This document shows, in pieces, positions 63,001-64,000 of a stretch of DNA of 64,000 nucleotides (position 1 is its first letter; every line of letters starts with the position of its first letter). Source of the stretch: Hypholoma sublateritium FD-334 SS-4. Its lineage: Eukaryota > Basidiomycota > Agaricomycetes > Agaricales > Strophariaceae. Under the pieces are notes generated by a model that was not told where the DNA came from, did no database searches, and was given only the letters and a program-made list of their open reading frames with translations. The position numbers and the translations under genes were made by a program. The stretch covers positions 1 to 64,000 of the forward strand of contig KN817637.1 in the NCBI GenBank assembly GCA_000827495.1, given 5' to 3'.

Positions 63001-64000
63001 CGCCCACGTCGCGCGGCCTGGATTGTATCCAGCTCCGCAGCCCGCTATATGCAGCAGTGCTCACCGCTTCGCCAATCAGTGGCGCGTACTGCACGTTATT
63101 CACTGCTCAAGCGCTCAAGCACCGCATGCGCTTGCCAACGCGCTTGCACCCCGCGCACACAACGCACCAATAAAAAGTGACATCGCCACCTCGCGCGATC
63201 GCGCGTGCCCATACCCGGCATGAAGGCTCGTGTTCGAATGGTCCCCGCCGCAACGCACAGTGCCCTGCTCCACCGCCCGCGTAGCGCGTGTCCTGAATGC
63301 GCTTGCGCATGTATGTACACGTCGCCACCGGCCGTTCCGTGCCACCTACACGCCCTAGATCTTACATGCGCCGCTGCTTGGCCACCCTATCCCTCGCGCG
63401 CCGCTCACCAGGTTCGCCCCGCCTACGAGTCCACTCGTCCGGCTTCCCCCTCAGCTAACATCCCTCCTGGGCAGCCAGCCCAAACCGTTTGTACGGCCCC
63501 GTTCTTGACAATTATTCTAGATCTCAAGGTAAGATACAGTCTAAGTCTAAGTACGACGACTGTACAACACTTCGAACGATGGAAAGGACGAAACGGCAGC
63601 CTCGGCGCGTCCTGATAGCCGGATGCCTGCGTACTAGACATACCACGCTGCGCGGACATCGCCGAGCCGGTTCCATCATGAACAATGCACGAATGGCAAA
63701 GAAACCGCGGACAAACGGATGAACGCTCGGCATGCGGCAATCTGGATCTCGAGCGGCTAGTGGGACCCAATCCTTACAAGCATTGGGTCCTACGCTTTCT
63801 TCGGACAAGGTGAGGAGCTGCAAGTATCGGGGCTAGAGCAAGATGGATGGCGTCGAGCATGTCTTAGCGCGTTGTGGTCGGGCGCACGCGCAGAGCGTGC
63901 GGCGCGGCGTTCAGATCGCGGGATGCAGCACCCGCGGGTGTGCAGTCGCGAGCACGAGGGACGGCAACGGCGGCGGTTCCGACATGCACCGGCCGGTCCC
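60051..64000. other. GC-rich terminal region without supportable genes
   Basis: Long overlapping ORFs on all frames (for example 61309-61974 minus, 61493-62101 plus, 62448-63173 plus) have Arg/Pro/Ala-rich, non-conserved translations, as expected from GC-rich, stop-poor DNA. A third start-like motif TTGTTCGACGACGACGACGA at about 60802 resembles the two ARM-gene starts. A segment near 61045-61320 (CIFAMNRNASLLRTG ...) is possibly coding but unrecognised. Confidence 0.35.

Noticed and set aside
61309..63173. Several ORFs over 200 codons on both strands
   Set aside because: All six frames are unusually open in this GC-rich DNA, translations are Arg/Pro/Ala-rich without motifs, and no splice-consistent model emerged.

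Overview
The window is nuclear DNA of a filamentous basidiomycete, most likely an Agaricomycete. Genes have many short GT-AG introns of about 45-65 bp. The mobile elements (Plavaka, hAT, a chromodomain Ty3/gypsy, a fungal Ty1/copia) and the lineage-specific families (DUF6698-type protein, RNase H1 N-terminal-type protein, F-box/LRR protein, Ure2-like GST) are those of mushroom-forming fungi. Scattered N bases occur, many inside the two retrotransposons, as expected for collapsed repeats in a draft assembly.

Layout. 1-5.5 kb is nearly gene-free and leads into a degenerate long-period repeat array (about 4.2-11.35 kb). An apparently complete hAT transposon (5550-9278, 17-bp perfect TIRs, 8-bp TSD) sits in that array. 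11.35-13.6 kb holds three diverged tandem copies of a short repeat and a minus-strand gene relic. A copia element (13578-18620) has LTRs that look identical and a 5-bp TSD; its polyprotein is broken by one in-frame ochre codon, and its start codon lies inside the primer-binding site. From 19.3 to 36.4 kb a minus-strand Plavaka transposase gene is split by a 12.6-kb Ty3/gypsy element (21324-33971) that landed, in the same orientation, inside a 58-bp intron.

The gypsy element is the most unusual object here. Besides gag and a chromodomain-ended pol it carries a pre-gag ORF and a large ORF after pol with an RS-rich middle and an RRM-like C-terminal domain. ORF0, its extension, gag and pol share one reading frame, interrupted only by three UGA codons.

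36.5-57 kb is a stretch of low-copy genes, many decayed: a two-domain RNase H1-N-type gene, a truncated APC2 pseudogene, a frameshifted F-box gene, a GST pseudogene, a large agaricomycete orphan gene (44456-47067), two less certain relics, an intact-looking orphan gene (52962-54589) and a DUF6698 pseudogene. Stops in several relics are TGA where the family has Arg, which points to CGA-to-TGA transition. Four clusters of short palindromes with mostly 2-nt centres lie between these genes.

From about 57.6 kb to the end the sequence becomes clearly GC-rich. It holds an ARM-repeat (GID5/ARMC8-like) gene fragment and a second, degraded copy of its 5' end; most long frames there look like GC-rich artefacts.
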